Assembly: GCF_900167605.1 (NCBI RefSeq)
Contig: NZ_FUYH01000003.1
Location: 122,909 to 186,908 of the forward strand
Direction: 5' to 3'
Origin: Caloramator quimbayensis
GTDB lineage: Bacteria > Bacillota > Clostridia > Clostridiales > Caloramatoraceae
Length of the DNA: 64,000 nt
Each line of letters opens with the position of its first letter. The first letter of the stretch is position 1. Below, piece after piece: positions 63,083-64,000 of this stretch. A program made the position numbers and the translations under genes. The notes below the pieces were generated by a model. The model saw only the letters and a program-made list of their open reading frames with translations, ran no database searches and had not been told where the DNA came from.

Positions 63083-63326
63083 AGTGTGAAAATGTTGCAT
63101 TCCCATATTTGGATATATATGACAATACGCAGTGTTAGATACCGGAGAAAGGAGGTATACAGCAAAAAAAGTGCCACCCAGTTGACAAGTGACAAACTTT
63201 TTCATTCCGTCGTTGTGGCTATTTTTTAGTCATGGACTGTTCTGTTATTTTTCTATTTATGCATAAACTTCCCACCTTAGGCAATACTAAAAATAAAAGC
63301 TTAAATATTAGCGGAGGTGGTATTTT

Positions 63327-63914
63327 ATGCCCAGAACTGCAAGAATCAAAAGTGAAGATAGTATATATCACATAATGATTAGAAGCGTTGGAGATACTCT
63401 TCTTTTTAGAAGCGATGAAGATAAAGATACTTTATTAGACATTGTAAGGCACTATAAGGATATTTTCCTATTTAAAGTATACGCATACTGCCTTATGGAT
63501 ACTCATGCACATTTTCTTATAGATGCAAACGGTGCTGATGTCTCAAAATTCATGCACAGTATAAACCAGTGCTATGCCCAGTATTACAACAAAAAGTACG
63601 ATAGAAGGGGGCATGTATTTGCCGATAGGTTTAAAAGTATAATAGTTAATGATGATGCTTATCTTGTTACCCTCTCTGGCTATATACATAAAAATCCATC
63701 CGATATAAAAAATTACAAAGATAATATCGAAGACTACCCTTATAGCAGCCTTGGAATATACCTTGGGCTTAAAAAAGATACATACGGAATTATTGATACT
63801 TACTTTGTTTTAAGTCAGTTCAGCAGTGATATTAAAAGAGCAAGGGAGCTTTATGTAAAATTCGTTGGAAAGTGCAACGACAAAAAAATGAAAGCTATTG
63901 TTGAATTTGTTTAG
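63327..63914 (+). CDS. REP-associated tyrosine transposase (Y1/HUH, IS200-like)
   Basis: 195 residues. The N-terminal MPRTARIKSEDSIYHIMIR and YCLMDTHAHFLID (HUH: His60, His62) are followed by INQCYAQYYNKKYDRRGHVF with the probable catalytic Tyr, then GYIHKNP and YPYSSLGIY. This is the RAYT branch of Y1 transposases, which is chromosomally resident and acts on REP palindromes. GGAGGTGG precedes ATG 63327. REP-like copies lie within the 500 bp upstream. It seems intact, ending before the window edge. Confidence 0.9.
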   Translation: MPRTARIKSEDSIYHIMIRSVGDTLLFRSDEDKDTLLDIVRHYKDIFLFKVYAYCLMDTHAHFLIDANGADVSKFMHSINQCYAQYYNKKYDRRGHVFADRFKSIIVNDDAYLVTLSGYIHKNPSDIKNYKDNIEDYPYSSLGIYLGLKKDTYGIIDTYFVLSQFSSDIKRARELYVKFVGKCNDKKMKAIVEFV

Positions 63915-64000
63915 TGTAAAATATAAATACAAAGAGTTGCAGAAATAAAATACAAATAAAAAAATGGAAAAAAGTCATTGCCAACATCCTCAAAATAAAC
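63915..64000. other. Window-end tail without recognisable feature
   Basis: 86 bp of A-rich sequence after the transposase; no gene, hairpin or repeat copy is visible. Confidence 0.4.

Larger units (their letters stand above)
62827..63326. other. 500-bp gene-free region rich in REP-like repeats
   Basis: No real gene is seen. It holds at least three REP-like cores (62895, 62949, 63071) and a degenerate one near 63235 (GGACTGTTCTG). Between 63085 and 63230 lies non-coding DNA with different texture, including GCCAC / GTGGC arms (63172-63176 and about 63216-63220) followed by TATTTTTT, a terminator-like fold. The region directly precedes the transposase gene and may be its substrate or regulatory zone. 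Confidence 0.6.

Noticed and set aside
63008..63205. 65-codon minus-strand frame between DegV and the transposase
   Set aside because: No ribosome site, residue pattern unlike a protein, and it runs across the REP-like repeats; treated as chance.

Overview
The window is low-GC, AT-rich DNA with strong AGGAGG-type ribosome sites, many intrinsic terminators and an anaerobic fermentative gene set: pyruvate formate-lyase, arginine deiminase pathway, histidine ammonia-lyase, reverse rubrerythrin, [NiFe] hydrogenase and biotin-dependent pyruvate carboxylase. This fits a Clostridia (Clostridiaceae-like) chromosome. A genus cannot be fixed from sequence alone. No rRNA, tRNA, CRISPR array or prophage was seen.

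Layout. 1-6 kb (minus strand): the start of an AddB-like helicase/nuclease gene cut by the window edge, a NapH-type membrane ferredoxin with a small partner, and a short hut cluster (hutH, hutI, free-methionine sulfoxide reductase; no hutU). 6-10 kb: an exported hypothetical protein with a phosphodiester glycosidase, a TSUP exporter and an EamA transporter. 10-16.5 kb: a complete sugar operon (LacI regulator, ABC binding protein, two permeases, GH2 glycosidase) with two near-identical operators. 16.7-23 kb: MurJ, an AlaX editing protein, a small exopolysaccharide cluster (GT4, WecG/TagA, deacetylase) and a PsiE-like protein. 23-28.7 kb: a LytS/LytTR two-component pair with a CstA transporter that carries LytTR-like direct repeats in its promoter, and a class V aminotransferase. 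28.7-34.5 kb: a TPM-domain membrane protein behind a tandem glycine riboswitch, HtrA, an M15 peptidase, an amidase-domain protein and a DUF441 protein.

34.7-39.6 kb: arcA-arcB-amino acid permease-arcC, the ATP-yielding arginine deiminase pathway. 39.8-48 kb: HD hydrolase, reverse rubrerythrin, a TSCPD protein, a holin-like protein with a long soluble tail, an AP-endonuclease-like TIM barrel, an MFS transporter and a DUF4153 protein. 48-58 kb: type I asparaginase, pflA-pflB behind a ZTP (pfl-motif) riboswitch, a TetR/GPH symporter pair and pyruvate carboxylase. 58-62 kb: a coiled-coil protein with 21-bp coding repeats, a cytochrome b5-like protein, and a [NiFe] hydrogenase operon (small subunit, large subunit, maturation protease). 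62-64 kb: DegV and a REP-associated (Y1/HUH) transposase.

Most notable: (i) a tandem glycine riboswitch with its own promoter and terminator controlling a TPM-domain membrane protein instead of glycine metabolism; (ii) a family of REP-like repeats (core AAGGGACRGTTC) around the transposase, two of which bracket a 108-bp diverged copy of the neighbouring hydrogenase small-subunit gene; (iii) two copies, 39 kb apart, of a terminator-like hairpin with a conserved long loop; (iv) a hydrogenase small subunit in which the first proximal-cluster cysteine is alanine, next to a b5-like protein; (v) a 38-bp perfect palindrome spanning the pyc stop codon.
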